64,000 nt of DNA. Origin: DASUKM01 sp036278735. Its GTDB lineage: Bacteria > Acidobacteriota > Vicinamibacteria > Vicinamibacterales > 2-12-FULL-66-21. The DNA is taken from the NCBI GenBank assembly GCA_036278735.1, contig DASUKM010000022.1, positions 1 through 64,000 of the forward strand. The letters are read 5' to 3'. The notes beneath the pieces were generated by a model. The model searched no databases, had not been told where the DNA came from, and worked only from the letters and a program-made list of their open reading frames with translations. Below, piece by piece: positions 49,475 through 56,982 of this stretch. Every line of letters starts with the position of its first letter. Positions within the stretch are counted from its first letter, which is position 1. A program made the translations under genes and the position numbers.

Positions 49475-51919
49475 TTGGACGAGTTCCGTCTCGCGCTCCG
49501 ACGCCTGACCGCCCGGCCCGCCGCAACGACGGCCTCCATCGTCACGCTCGCGTGCGCGATCGGCGCGGCCGCCGCCGCGTGGTCGCTGATGTCCGCCGTC
49601 CTGCTCAGGCCGCTGCCCGTCCGCGATCCGGATCGCCTGATGGTCGTGGGCTACTCGCTGCAATATGGACCGGCCGCCGGGTCGTTCTGGGATGGCGCCA
49701 CCTATCCGCTCTATCCGGCGATCCGCGACAGCGGCATCTTCGAGGACGTGACGGCGCACTGGGGGACGCCGCTGCGTCTGCCGGTCGACGCGGGCGCCGG
49801 CGCCTCGCCGACGTTTGTGGGTTTCGTCAGCCGCAACTTCTTTTCACTTCTTGGCGTGCCGATCCCGCTCGGCCGCGCCTTCAGGGCGGACGAGGATCGC
49901 CGCGGTGCGGCGCCCGCCGCGATCCTGACGGATGCCGCCTGGCACCACCTCTTCGCCGCGAATCCCGGCATCATCGGCCGCACGATCGACGTCGCCGGCA
50001 AAAAGACGACGATTGTGGGGGTGCTGCCGCGCGGCTTTCGCGGCGTCCATCTCGGCGACGCGCCCGACCTGTTCCTGCCGCTGCAGACGATCGACGAGGT
50101 CGGATCCCCGTCGATGAACTTCTTCGCGGAACCGAATCACATCAGCTCTCCGACGGCCGGGCTGGCCATCATCGGACGACTTCGTCCCGGCGAGTCGCGC
50201 GAACAGGCGCTCGCTCGCGTCCGAAGCGTCTCGCGGTTCACGGGTTCGTTCCCCACGCATCCGGATCTGACGGACATCGACACGGCTGCCCTGCCGCCGA
50301 TGGCGCGACACGGCCTGCGCCAGTTCACCCTGCTGCTGGGCGGGACGGTCGGCCTGCTGCTCCTGATCGGCTGCACCGCCGTCGGCGTACTGCTGCTGAT
50401 CCGGACCGAGGCCCGGCGCGAAGAGTTTGCGATGTGTCTGGCGCTGGGCGCCTCGCGCCGGCGGCTCGTTCGCGGCATCGGGCTCGAGGGGCTGCTGCTC
50501 GCAATCGCCGGCGCGGCCGCGGCATTGCCGGTGGCGCTCTGGCTCATGAGTGGGATCCGCGCCTTTCAGCTGCCAGGCGGCGTCGACATCGCGCTCCTGG
50601 ACCTGTCCATCGACCGGCGTGTGCTCTTCGTCACCGCCGCCGCCGCGGTCGGGGCCACGCTCCTCATGACGCTCATCGCCGGGCTGTTCGGGTTCAGCGC
50701 GAACCTGGCCGACGCGCTCCGCTCGCGCGGCGGCAGCACGGCGCGCGCGACACGCCGGCGGACGCGGACGATCCTCGTCGCGTCACAAGTCGCGCTCGCG
50801 CTGGTCCTGCTCGTGGGCGCCGGACTGTTCGCCCGCAGCGTGATGGCCGCGCTCACGCTGAACAGCGGCCTCGACGCGGCGCATCTGCTCACGGCCGACG
50901 TCTCCTTCGATGACTCCGGACAATCCAGCATCGCGTCGCGCGCGTTCTTCGCGGATCTTCGGGCGCGCCTCGATCGCGAGCCGTCGCTGGCGTCGGTGTC
51001 GTACAGCCTCGACCTCGGCGGGATGGCCGACCACCTGATCGTGGACGGCGTGCCGCTGCACTTGTCGTCCACCGTGTGGTCCCAGGCCGTCGACGCCCGG
51101 TATTTCCGAACCGTGCGTTTGCCGGTCATCGAGGGACGAGGCTTCTCGGCCGACGACCGCGCCGGCGCACCGCACGTCGCGCTCGTCAGTGAATCGTTCG
51201 CACGCCTGGTCGGCCACGGGGGGTCGGCGCTCGGGCATCGCGTGACGAGGCCGTTTCATGAAGAGGGGCGGCCCGCCGACGTGAAACGAATCGTCGGCGT
51301 CGTCCCGGACGTCGTCGAGAGGGTGTCGGTGCTCGCGCCGCTCGCCATGTACTTTCCGATCGCTCAGACCGGGCTCGAGCCGTCACGGATCGTCACGGCG
51401 CGGGCCTCGGGGGACGTGGAGGCCGCGCGGCGCGCCATCGCGACCACGATCAGCCACATGAATCCCGCGCTCACGCCGTCCAGCGTGCTGACGATCGAGG
51501 AGCGCATCGGACGCCAGATGAGCGCACAGCAGTTCGGTATCGTGGTGCTCGGCGCGCTCGCCGCGATTGCGGTGCTGCTGACGGCGCTCGGCACCTACGT
51601 GCTGGCCGAGTCGATGGCCGCGCTGCGGCTGCGCGAGATGGGCATCAGGGCGGCGCTGGGTGCCACGCGCGCGCAACTCGGGGCGATCGTGCTGCGCGAG
51701 AGCGCGCGGCTCGTGGGCACCGGCGTGCTGTGCGGCATCGGCGTCGCGTGGCTCAGCGCCGACGCGATCCGGTCCTTCCTGTTTCAGGTTCAGCCTCTCG
51801 ACCCGCTGACGATCGCCGCGGCGGCCGGTTCGATCATGGTCGTCGCGGTCCTGGTCAGCCTCCGTCCCGCACTGCGCGCCGCCCGCGTGGACCTGGTGCA
51901 CGTACTGCGCAACGACTAG
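49475..51919 (+). CDS. ADOP-family ABC transporter permease (duplicated MacB/FtsX type)
   Basis: An 814-residue inner-membrane protein. It has the double layout of acidobacterial duplicated orphan permeases: an N-terminal helix (LRRLTARPAATTASIVTLACA run), a MacB-like periplasmic core, three FtsX helices around residues 280-420 (LLGGTVGLLLLIGCTAVGVL), a second helix-core unit, and final FtsX helices (ALAAIAVLLTALGTYVLAES, REMGIRAALGATRAQLG). No ATPase is adjacent, as usual for the group. The exported or processed substrate is unknown. The start is TTG with GGAGG six bases upstream. Confidence 0.92.
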   Translation: MDEFRLALRRLTARPAATTASIVTLACAIGAAAAAWSLMSAVLLRPLPVRDPDRLMVVGYSLQYGPAAGSFWDGATYPLYPAIRDSGIFEDVTAHWGTPLRLPVDAGAGASPTFVGFVSRNFFSLLGVPIPLGRAFRADEDRRGAAPAAILTDAAWHHLFAANPGIIGRTIDVAGKKTTIVGVLPRGFRGVHLGDAPDLFLPLQTIDEVGSPSMNFFAEPNHISSPTAGLAIIGRLRPGESREQALARVRSVSRFTGSFPTHPDLTDIDTAALPPMARHGLRQFTLLLGGTVGLLLLIGCTAVGVLLLIRTEARREEFAMCLALGASRRRLVRGIGLEGLLLAIAGAAAALPVALWLMSGIRAFQLPGGVDIALLDLSIDRRVLFVTAAAAVGATLLMTLIAGLFGFSANLADALRSRGGSTARATRRRTRTILVASQVALALVLLVGAGLFARSVMAALTLNSGLDAAHLLTADVSFDDSGQSSIASRAFFADLRARLDREPSLASVSYSLDLGGMADHLIVDGVPLHLSSTVWSQAVDARYFRTVRLPVIEGRGFSADDRAGAPHVALVSESFARLVGHGGSALGHRVTRPFHEEGRPADVKRIVGVVPDVVERVSVLAPLAMYFPIAQTGLEPSRIVTARASGDVEAARRAIATTISHMNPALTPSSVLTIEERIGRQMSAQQFGIVVLGALAAIAVLLTALGTYVLAESMAALRLREMGIRAALGATRAQLGAIVLRESARLVGTGVLCGIGVAWLSADAIRSFLFQVQPLDPLTIAAAAGSIMVVAVLVSLRPALRAARVDLVHVLRND

Positions 51920-51925
51920 GGCCAC

Positions 51926-52036
51926 GGATCACACGGATGGACACGGACAGGTGGTTAACCTTGGATCGCACGGATGGACACGGCCAGGTGGTTAACCTTG
52001 GATCGCACGGATGCACACGGACAGTTGTGGTTGTTG
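51926..52036. repeat. Three tandem copies of a 37-bp repeat
   Basis: Units start at 51926, 51963 and 52000. Each contains GGATC[A/G]CACGGATGGACAC and, in the first two, GGTGGTTAACCTT; the third is diverged. They lie just after the ADOP stop codon, between two rightward genes. Confidence 0.85.
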
Positions 52037-52121
52037 CCGCCCCGCGTCCGCACCCCTCGCGCGGCCACGCTGTGCGCCGGGTCTGAAGACCCGGCCTACC
52101 TGCCCCGCCTCCCGTCAGTGG

Positions 52122-52127
52122 TACACT
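52122..52127 (+). promoter_or_regulatory. -10 box of a candidate leaderless promoter
   Basis: TACACT lies seven bases before the ATG at 52135, with no Shine-Dalgarno between. Confidence 0.35.
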
Positions 52128-52134
52128 CGACTCA

Positions 52135-52404
52135 ATGACCGCCCGACCTGGACGCAACGAGCCGTGCCACTGCGGCTCCGGCCGCAAGTACAAGCACTGC
52201 TGCCTCGAGAAAGACGAGGCCGAAGCGGCCGCGGCACGCGCCAAGGTAGCTGAAGCCGCGGCGGCGGCCCCCGCCGCCGACACGAAAACCGCTGCGCCCG
52301 CGACGCGCGCCCCGAAGCATCAGACGCAGCAGCCCTGGAAGAGCCAGACGTCTCGCGGCTTCGTGCCGCGCGCCCGTACACCTCGCAAGGTGGGCGGAAG
52401 TTAG
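52135..52404 (+). CDS. Small SEC-C-motif zinc protein, 89 aa
   Basis: The N-terminus is a complete SEC-C zinc knuckle: RNEPCHCGSGRKYKHCC (CxC and CC/HC ligands), as in the SecA tail where it binds SecB and ribosomes. The rest is an Ala/Lys-rich, low-complexity, helical linker (EAEAAAARAKVAEAAAAAP) and a basic tail. The function of free SEC-C proteins is not established; an interaction with the export or translation machinery is possible. The start lies seven bases after a TACACT box, so leaderless expression is likely. Confidence 0.85.
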   Translation: MTARPGRNEPCHCGSGRKYKHCCLEKDEAEAAAARAKVAEAAAAAPAADTKTAAPATRAPKHQTQQPWKSQTSRGFVPRARTPRKVGGS

Positions 52405-52418
52405 CCGCCGCGTCGGCG

Positions 52419-52877
52419 TCAGCGACCCGTTGCGCCCGCGCTCAGCGGCAGCTCCTGTGCGTTCACGGCCTGCCACTTCCCGTTTCGGTACGCGAACACG
52501 TCGGTGAAGATGGTCTTTTGCGGTTTTCCATCGGCCGCCCTCGCCGCGACAATGCCGTTCGCGATGGCCGCGGACCCGTACACCCTCACGCGCAGATCCT
52601 GGAAGTGACGATCGCCGCTGCGTGGTGCGGGATGGCGGCGCATGAAGTCCAGCTGCTCGCCCTTCGTCACGAAGCCGGACGACAACACGTGGACGAAGTC
52701 GTCCGCCAGAATCGATTCGAGCGCCGATGGATTGTCCTCGGACGCGAGCCACGTCTGCTCGAGGTCGACGATCGCCTGCTTTGGCGAAGGAGGCGCCGCG
52801 GACGGATGCGGAGTCGCGGACACGGACAGCAGCACGAGGGCCGCGCAGGCGGCCGATCGGGACATGGAGACCAGCAC
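52419..52877 (-). CDS. Secreted NTF2-like (DUF4440/SnoaL-type) protein
   Basis: A 152-residue precursor with a signal peptide (MLVSMSRSAACAALVLLSVS) and a cone-shaped NTF2-like fold: QAIVDLEQTWLASEDNPSAL, ILADDFVHVLSSGFVTKGEQ, FQDLRVRVYGSAAIANGIV, FTDVFAYRNGKWQAVNAQE. Such exported DUF4440 proteins have no fixed function. The start is GTG with GAGGAG seven bases upstream; the ATG four codons later is possible. It is convergent with the SEC-C gene (14 bases). Confidence 0.82.
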   Translation of the reverse strand: MLVSMSRSAACAALVLLSVSATPHPSAAPPSPKQAIVDLEQTWLASEDNPSALESILADDFVHVLSSGFVTKGEQLDFMRRHPAPRSGDRHFQDLRVRVYGSAAIANGIVAARAADGKPQKTIFTDVFAYRNGKWQAVNAQELPLSAGATGR

Positions 52878-53031
52878 AGAATCACTCCTCGACGCTCCAA
52901 CTGAGCCAAGCGCACCGGCGAATTCAAATCATCGCACACGCCGGCGCTAATACCGGTGGGCGCTCGCTGTGCTCGCGCCTTCTCCAACTCCGACCAGGGC
53001 ACCGAAGCGCCTTCGGCGGGAAGGCGGAGGG

Positions 53032-53054
53032 TCCGGCGGGGCGAAGCCCCCGGA
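53032..53054 (-). terminator. Strong hairpin after the LRR gene
   Basis: Directly past the stop at 53057 the minus strand forms TCCGG, then GGGGC-TTC-GCCCC, then CCGGA with one bulge. A stable GC stem, so probably the transcription end of the LRR gene; no U-tract. Confidence 0.45.
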
Positions 53055-53056
53055 AA

Positions 53057-54985
53057 TTACGTCGAATAGCGGACGCGCACCCGCCGCGGAAACACGCGCG
53101 TTCCTTCGAGCGTGACCCCGGGCACACCATCGAAGGCCGCGGCACGCAGGTGCGGCAGCCGCGCCAGGAACGGCAGCCCTGCATCCGTCACCCCCTTCGT
53201 CTCGTAGAACTCCACCTCCTCGAGCGACGTCATGCGGCCGAGCATTTCGAGACTGCGATCGGTGATGCGCGTCAATCCCGCGTAGTAGTACTTCAGGCGG
53301 AGCCCTGCGATGTGCTCCGTCGCCTCGTCGGTCGTCTCGCGGCAGTACATGCACGTCAGGCGCTCGAGGTGCTCGCACCGTCCGATGTGGCGGAAGCCGC
53401 TGTCGGTCATCCCAATCGGCGTGAGCGACCGCAATGATGGAAACCGCGGCAGCGCCGCCAGGGCGTCGTCGTCGACGGCGCCGCAGCCGATCCCCAGCTC
53501 GCGCAGCGCGGGCATCCGCGCGAAGGCCAGGAACCCTCGATTGCCGAAGTTCGGGCACTCGCGTCCCCAGAACGACTCGAGCGTTGCGGATCGGCTCAGG
53601 GCCTCGAAGCCGGCGTCGGTCGCGACCGACTCCTGCGCCCGCAGCTTCCGCAGGCGCGGAATAGCGGCGATGTGCCGCATGGCCTCGTCATCGCTCAACC
53701 GCCCGTCGGCTCCCAGGGCCTCGAGATGCGGCATCGCGGCGAGGTGCGCGAAGCCGCCCGAGGTGATCGCGCTGACGTGCCAGAAGAGGTCGAGATCGAA
53801 TACACCTTCGAGCCTGGCGAGGCTGGCGAGCCCTTCGTCGGTGAACGGGCCATCGATCAGCAACTGCGCGCCGTCGGCGATCTCTGGTGAGGGGACCGCG
53901 TGCCGGAGCCGGGGGAACTCGTCGAGCATCCGGAGTCCCGCATTCGTGACCAGCCGGCCGCTTCTGAACACCCGCAAGTGCGGTTTGCCGCGGAGCGCCT
54001 CGATGGCGCCGTCGCCGGTGGGCGATCCCATCAGATTCACGCGCTCCAGACGATCGCAGCAGCGCAGGTTCGAGACGCCCGCATCCGTGATTCCGCGCTG
54101 CCACGTCATCTCGAACGTGCGGAGGTCCGGCAGCTGGCTCAGCACGTCGAGCCCGCGATCCGTCAGGCGGCCGCCGGGATACCCGCTCAGGTTCAAGTAC
54201 TGCAGCTGCGGCATGCGCGCGAGCTGCCTCAGGCCGTCGTCGGTGAGCTGTCGCGAGCCGTTGAGCGCGAGAGCCGTGACGTCGTCCAGTTCCGCGACCC
54301 GCGCGAGCACGCCATCGGTCATCAGGCCGCCGGCGTCGAGGGCCGTGATGCGGTGCGTTCTCATCGCTGCGATCAGATCGTCCCATTCCGCATCCGTCAA
54401 CCGACGTTTCGGCTCGATGCGGTGCTCGCGCCGATCGACGACGAACGCGGCGACGCGCGGCGCGCCGGTCGCCGTCGCGCGTTCGAGCGCCTCCCAGCTG
54501 CCAAAGCCGGCGTCCTGGACGACGATCAGCCGCGCCTCGTCGGCGAGCAGCTCGTTCGACGCGTCACGGAACGCGCGCTGACGGAACGCGTACACGCGGC
54601 GCCAGACCTCCGCCCAGAGATCGTCGAAGGTGAACGCGCGCGCGTAATACGCGTTGAGCCGTTCGAGGGCCGCCTCGTCGTGCGCATTGAAGGCGAGCAC
54701 GAAATCGGCGGCGGCACGTTCGTACTGGTCGATCGAAAGAAGCGGCGTCTCGGCCCTGGCGTCAGACGGGCGCCCGACCGCCTGTGTCAGGGCCATCCAG
54801 CTCTCGTATCCGTACTCGCGCGCCAGTGCATGCTGCACGGCGCGCAGCGTCGGAGGGGCGCCCGGATCAATCGCGTCGAATCGCCGCCGCGCGCCGGGAT
54901 CGTCCGCGCGCAGCCCCTTCAACCAGCGTTTCGCTTCTCTCCGGAGGGTTTCGATCGAGGTGGCGGGCGTAATCGCGCGAGGCAT
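53057..54985 (-). CDS. Leucine-rich-repeat protein, 642 aa
   Basis: Cytoplasmic in appearance (no signal peptide). The first ~70 residues (SIETLRREAKRWLKGLRADD, then ALAREYGYESWMALTQAV) form a helical module seen in front of ankyrin or LRR arrays in acidobacteria. From about residue 200 to the end there are ~18 LRRs of the RI/cysteine-containing style, such as LTDDGLRQLARMPQLQYLNL, LTDRGLDVLSQLPDLRTFEM and VTDAGLPFLARLPHLRA. It is probably a protein-protein interaction scaffold; the partner is unknown. The ATG at 54985 has GGAAGG five bases upstream; a GTG two codons earlier is possible. Confidence 0.85.
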   Translation of the reverse strand: MPRAITPATSIETLRREAKRWLKGLRADDPGARRRFDAIDPGAPPTLRAVQHALAREYGYESWMALTQAVGRPSDARAETPLLSIDQYERAAADFVLAFNAHDEAALERLNAYYARAFTFDDLWAEVWRRVYAFRQRAFRDASNELLADEARLIVVQDAGFGSWEALERATATGAPRVAAFVVDRREHRIEPKRRLTDAEWDDLIAAMRTHRITALDAGGLMTDGVLARVAELDDVTALALNGSRQLTDDGLRQLARMPQLQYLNLSGYPGGRLTDRGLDVLSQLPDLRTFEMTWQRGITDAGVSNLRCCDRLERVNLMGSPTGDGAIEALRGKPHLRVFRSGRLVTNAGLRMLDEFPRLRHAVPSPEIADGAQLLIDGPFTDEGLASLARLEGVFDLDLFWHVSAITSGGFAHLAAMPHLEALGADGRLSDDEAMRHIAAIPRLRKLRAQESVATDAGFEALSRSATLESFWGRECPNFGNRGFLAFARMPALRELGIGCGAVDDDALAALPRFPSLRSLTPIGMTDSGFRHIGRCEHLERLTCMYCRETTDEATEHIAGLRLKYYYAGLTRITDRSLEMLGRMTSLEEVEFYETKGVTDAGLPFLARLPHLRAAAFDGVPGVTLEGTRVFPRRVRVRYST

Positions 54986-55235
54986 GCACACCTTCCTTCC
55001 GTGATGCCCGGAGTCCGCTCAATCGGGGCCGGAAGAAGGTTCGTGCTCGAGGCCGACCGACGTGGGTGGGAGCAGGCTCCCTTGCCGCGGACAGGAGGCG
55101 CCCCAGCGCGCGCTGCCCGAGAGTGTCCGCCGGAGCCCTGGGAAGTGTCAACCAGTCAGTTGAGGAGGGGCAAGACCGGCGGATTCTCGCGGCAATCGGC
55201 GCGGACACGCTCGAGAGACAACGCCCGCGGCCGCG

Positions 55236-55667
55236 TCACAGGTCTTCGATGTCCGCGAGATCGCGTGTTCGTCCGGTCGCCCGCTTGTTGCGGATGAACG
55301 CGTCGCGGCCGATGACATCGACCTCGACCTCGCCGAAGCGCGCCCTGATCCGGTGTGGCCATGCGTCCGAAAACGTCACACCCGTCAACTGTGTCAGCAG
55401 ATCGATGCGCCCCGGAGGCAGGCCGATCTGGTACACGATGCCTTCACGAGAGAAGTCGTCCACCGACACGTCGCGCAGAGGCGCTCCAAAGGCTGCGAGG
55501 GCGGCGATCACGCGGCTGGCGTTCTGAGGGGTCGCCTCGATCCACACATCCAGATCGCCCGTCGCGCGCGGCCGGCCATGGATCGCGAGCGCGTACGCGC
55601 CCACGATCAGGAACCGCACCTCAGCGTCGCAGAACGCGCGCAACAGATCGACAAAGTCCGGATTCAT
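55236..55667 (-). CDS. Nucleotidyltransferase-fold protein (AbiEii/MNT-like), pair 1
   Basis: A 143-residue minimal nucleotidyltransferase. It has the GAYALAIHG helix after the first strand and ATGDLDVWIEATPQN with the D-x-D metal pair, then VDVIGRDAFIRNKRATGRTR and DLADIEDL at the end. That is the layout of small AbiEii/DUF1814-type NTases, which act as toxins or modifying enzymes that transfer NMP to tRNA or protein. It overlaps the preceding small gene by 47 bases, a sign of a co-evolved pair. Whether it is a toxin is not shown by sequence alone. Confidence 0.82.
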   Translation of the reverse strand: MNPDFVDLLRAFCDAEVRFLIVGAYALAIHGRPRATGDLDVWIEATPQNASRVIAALAAFGAPLRDVSVDDFSREGIVYQIGLPPGRIDLLTQLTGVTFSDAWPHRIRARFGEVEVDVIGRDAFIRNKRATGRTRDLADIEDL

Positions 55668-55845
55668 CGGTGCGGTCCGCGCGCAGCGTCCATTGTTCGA
55701 CGCTCAGTCTCCAGACCAGCAGGACCCGCTCGGCCGCCGGTATCCGCCGCCAGTACGCCGGGTCGTCCGCCGCGGCCTCGGCGGCGGACCCGTACCGGCG
55801 GGTTGTCGGCTTCGCGCGACGATCCCTGCCGTCGTCCTGAGCCAC
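55621..55845 (-). CDS. Small partner of the NTase, pair 1, 74 aa
   Basis: A GTG-started frame: MAQDDGRDRRAKPTTRRYGS, then AAEAAADDPAYWRRIPAAER, VLLVWRLSVEQWTLRADR and a short Arg-rich end. The YWRRIPAAERVLLVWRLSVE core, which I have seen upstream of NTase genes, predicts a helical partner, by analogy an antitoxin. CATAAT lies six bases before the GTG and no Shine-Dalgarno is visible, so it may be leaderless. It overlaps the NTase start by 47 bases. Confidence 0.6.
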   Translation of the reverse strand: MAQDDGRDRRAKPTTRRYGSAAEAAADDPAYWRRIPAAERVLLVWRLSVEQWTLRADRTDESGLCRSVARVLRR

Positions 55846-55851
55846 GTGACC

Positions 55852-55857
55852 ATTATG
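55852..55857 (-). promoter_or_regulatory. -10 box of candidate leaderless promoter, pair 1
   Basis: CATAAT on the minus strand, six bases before the GTG at 55845. Confidence 0.4.
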
Positions 55858-56173
55858 TCACCGAGTCTCTCGCGGCCCGGCGGATCATCGCCACGGCGGA
55901 CGGCCGCGTTCTCGTGACGATCGCGTCCGGCGAATCGAGCAGCGGAAGCGATCTTCCAGCGATAACCTGACGCCAAGGGATCGCGCCCGGAAGAACGGCT
56001 GCGGACCGCACGCGCATATGTGTACGGGATCGCCGGACTCGCCGTCCTCGTGCTGTACCTGGTCAACCGATTCGTCCGCTGACAAAGGACCGCGAATCGC
56101 AGGACGCTGCGCCCGCGGCACTGACGATTGTCACCTCGCGCGTCAGAAGGGCTGGTTGTAGGCAGCGGGCCTC

Positions 56174-56179
56174 TATAAT
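56174..56179 (+). promoter_or_regulatory. -10 box of candidate leaderless promoter, pair 2
   Basis: Perfect TATAAT, six bases before the ATG at 56186. The transcript would start at the codon itself. No clear -35. Confidence 0.5.
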
Positions 56180-56185
56180 CGGGAC

Positions 56186-56458
56186 ATGGCATCACGCGGC
56201 CTCCCAGGCGAGCGGCTGATCGAGCAGGGCGTCGACGACTTGCGCGCCGGGCGCGAGACCGCGGCGGCGCTGCTGGTCGCGATCGGCGCGCCGCGCCTGC
56301 GCCAGCTCGGACTCGAGGTCCCCGCATGCCCCGAAGGGGCCGAACACCGGCTGTACGGCCTCCTCGCGGGTGACGACCCGGATGCCGCTCACGGGCGCTA
56401 CAACGCGCTGGTGAGGCGGCTCGTCAGCTTCGAGCGCGCCTTGCAATGCGCGGCTTAG
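56186..56458 (+). CDS. Small partner of the NTase, pair 2, 90 aa
   Basis: The frame MASRGLPGERLIEQGVDDLR continues AGRETAAALLVAIGAPRLRQ and ends RYNALVRRLVSFERALQCAA. It is helical and uncharacterised. Similar small proteins precede DUF6036-type NTases, which suggests a stable pair. It overlaps the NTase gene by 13 bases. It begins six bases after a perfect TATAAT and has no Shine-Dalgarno. The antitoxin idea is by analogy only. Confidence 0.65.
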   Translation: MASRGLPGERLIEQGVDDLRAGRETAAALLVAIGAPRLRQLGLEVPACPEGAEHRLYGLLAGDDPDAAHGRYNALVRRLVSFERALQCAA

Positions 56459-56982
56459 CCAACGCCGATCGAATCCGCCGGTTCATGCGCGCCCTCGGCG
56501 AGGCCGCTCCCTCCGACGCGCGCGTCTATTTCACGGGCGGCGCCACCGCCGTGCTGATCGGCTGGCGCGACAGCACCATCGATGTGGACATCAGGTTCGT
56601 TCCGGAGTTGGACGCGCTGTTCAGAGCGATTCCGCGACTGAAGGACGATCTCTCGATCAACGTCGAGCTGGCGTCTCCCGATCAATTCATTCCTGTGAAA
56701 CCTGGATGGGAGGAGCGGAGCCCGTTCGTGGCGCGCGAGGGACGCGTCTCCTTCCATCATTTCGATCTGTACGGGCAGGCGCTGGCGAAGATCGAACGCG
56801 GACACGCGCAGGACGTCGGCGACGTCGAGGAGATGCTCCGGAGAGGCCTCGTCGAGCGCGCCGCGCTGCGCGCGTACTTCGCGGCCGTCGAGCCGCTCCT
56901 CTACCGGTATCCGGCCGTCGATACCGCATCGTTCCGCCGCGCCGTGGAGCAGGCGACGAGTCACAACGCCCGGACGCGCTAG
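56446..56982 (+). CDS. DUF6036-like nucleotidyltransferase, pair 2
   Basis: A 178-residue NTase-fold protein. It has YFTGGATAVLIGWRDSTIDV and then DIRFVPELD, giving the GG and D-x-D motifs, a helical region (LFRAIPRLKDDLSINVELA), FHHFDLYGQALAKIERGHAQ with the DxxDxxEM-type end (DVGDVEEMLRRG), and a long C-terminal helix. DUF6036 proteins are predicted nucleotidyltransferases of toxin-antitoxin-like or regulatory modules. It overlaps the upstream partner by 13 bases. Its stop and the stop of the opposing metallo-hydrolase share the palindrome CTAG (56979-56982). Confidence 0.8.
   Translation: MRGLANADRIRRFMRALGEAAPSDARVYFTGGATAVLIGWRDSTIDVDIRFVPELDALFRAIPRLKDDLSINVELASPDQFIPVKPGWEERSPFVAREGRVSFHHFDLYGQALAKIERGHAQDVGDVEEMLRRGLVERAALRAYFAAVEPLLYRYPAVDTASFRRAVEQATSHNARTR

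Larger units (their letters stand above)
55846..56185. other. Divergent gap between the two NTase pairs
   Basis: This holds the two -10 boxes of the flanking pairs. In its middle, frame 55966-56082 encodes a hydrophobic peptide (RAYVYGIAGLAVLVLYLVNR) ending at TGA but without a usable start codon; it may be the end of a lost membrane gene. Otherwise I see nothing. Confidence 0.4.

Noticed and set aside
55070..55084. GGGAGC-AGG-CTCCC-type small hairpin upstream of the LRR gene
   Set aside because: Short, no U-tract, and not at the 3' end of a gene; likely chance in GC-rich DNA.
55966..56082. Hydrophobic micro-frame that looks like one membrane helix
   Set aside because: No ATG, GTG or TTG start after the preceding in-frame stop; described only as content of the gap.
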